Below are positions 63,616-64,000 of a DNA stretch of 64,000 bases, piece by piece. How positions within the stretch are numbered: the stretch's first letter is position 1; every line of letters starts with the position of its first letter. Where the stretch lies: the NCBI RefSeq assembly GCF_003711805.1, contig NZ_QXCP01000007.1, forward strand, positions 1,070 to 65,069. The letters are read 5' to 3'. The notes beneath the pieces were generated by a model. That model made no database searches. It saw nothing but the letters and a program-made list of their open reading frames with translations, and was not told the DNA's origin. Position numbers and translations under genes: made by a program. The stretch comes from Brachybacterium sp. EE-P12. Lineage in GTDB: Bacteria; Actinomycetota; Actinomycetes; Actinomycetales; Dermabacteraceae.

Positions 63616-64000
63616 TCAGGACGCCTTCTGCTCTCCGTCGAGCTCGATCACGCCGTAGCTCCAGCCCTTGCGGCGGTAGACCACCTTGGGGTTGCCGGAC
63701 TCGGCGTCGACGAAGAGGAAGAAGTCGTGGCCGACGAGCTCCATCCGGTAGAGCGCGTCGTCGACGCTCATCGGGGTGGCGGTGTGCTTCTTCTCGCGGA
63801 TGATCACGGGGCTGCCGGCCTCGGCGAGGTCGGACTCGTAGGTCTCGGCCTGCTGGCTCGACTCCGAGTCCTGCTCAGCCGGGTCCTCGGCCGGTCGCAG
63901 GGGCTCGGGCATCTCCTGGTCCGCGGGCATGGTGCGCAGGCTCGCGCCGGTCCCCTGGTGGGCGCGAACGCGTCCGCGGCGGTGATCCTTGCGCCGGTCT
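63616..64000 (-). CDS. hpf: Ribosome hibernation promoting factor, C-terminal part (cut by window end)
   Basis: A partial long-form HPF, which pairs ribosomes in stationary phase. The frame is open to the end of the window and reads DRRKDHRRGR and on to an internal ATG at 63930. The C-terminal dimerisation domain is clear: SPVIIREKKHTATPMSVDDA, ALYRMELVGHDFFLFVDAESGNPKVVYRRKGWSYG in two pieces, ending ELDGEQKAS. The N-terminal ribosome-binding domain lies beyond 64000. Confidence 0.92.
   Translation of the reverse strand, partial: DRRKDHRRGRVRAHQGTGASLRTMPADQEMPEPLRPAEDPAEQDSESSQQAETYESDLAEAGSPVIIREKKHTATPMSVDDALYRMELVGHDFFLFVDAESGNPKVVYRRKGWSYGVIELDGEQKAS

Overview
The window is high-GC actinobacterial chromosome (roughly 70 percent G+C by eye, with strong G/C third-position bias). 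The type genes point to Actinomycetota, order Micrococcales: a WhiB regulator, a PdtaS-type kinase, SecA beside an Rv3235-family protein and HPF, DUF3039, DUF2017-ClpS, and leaderless-looking starts. Brachybacterium or another Dermabacteraceae genus is my best guess, but that is inference from gene content and not a database match. Almost everything is core chromosome. I see no insertion sequence, prophage, CRISPR array or complete mobile element.

Regions. 0-6.4 kb: enzymes and hypotheticals around a tRNA-Leu (epimerase-like, acetyltransferases, YchJ-like, an atypical SDR, histidine phosphatase and DUF4916 pair). 6.4-10.5 kb: a leftward chain clpS, DUF2017, murI, MBL hydrolase, rph and rdgB, mostly joined by 4-nt stop/start overlaps. 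10.6-19 kb: pncB, an SF2 helicase, DUF3039, a VanZ-like protein, an unusual repeat/palindrome block, malic enzyme, a frameshifted WXG100-like locus and two exported proteins. 19-25 kb: hrpA and a phosphotransferase. 25-30.2 kb: a GH3 glycosidase and a three-gene NMT1-type ABC transporter with a clear promoter and operator. 30.2-36.7 kb: tmRNA (ssrA), smpB, then ftsE-ftsX with an M23 peptidase, then prfB. 36.7-43 kb: glycerate kinase and a Tad/Flp pilus cluster (tadA, tadB, tadC, small pilin, two TadE-like, one TadG-like). 43-51 kb: BrkB/YihY-like, SRAP, and a two-component system next to a MacB-like exporter. 51-64 kb: whiB, pdtaS, a TadZ-like and a CpaB-like gene that complete the Tad machine from a second site, a BldC/HTH_17-like regulator, a LysM protein, an Rv3235-family protein, secA, a YcaQ-like protein and hpf (running off the end).

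How the parts fit. The ftsE-ftsX-M23 run looks like a division-linked peptidoglycan hydrolase module. ssrA and smpB form the trans-translation system, and ClpS acts in the same protein quality-control network. The kinase/regulator pair probably controls the adjacent exporter through an inverted repeat just upstream of it. The pilus system is split between 37.9-43.0 and 54.5-56.4 kb.

The most unusual DNA is at 15144-15391: a 7-bp tandem array, a perfect 26-bp-arm palindrome and a 14-bp tandem array lie side by side between convergent genes. Other items worth checking are a WXG100-like gene that appears broken by one frameshift (17005-17324), phased direct repeats upstream of the LysM gene (57553-57611), and a recurrent arrangement in which a TAnnnT -10 hexamer sits 6-7 nt from the start codon, suggesting many leaderless transcripts.
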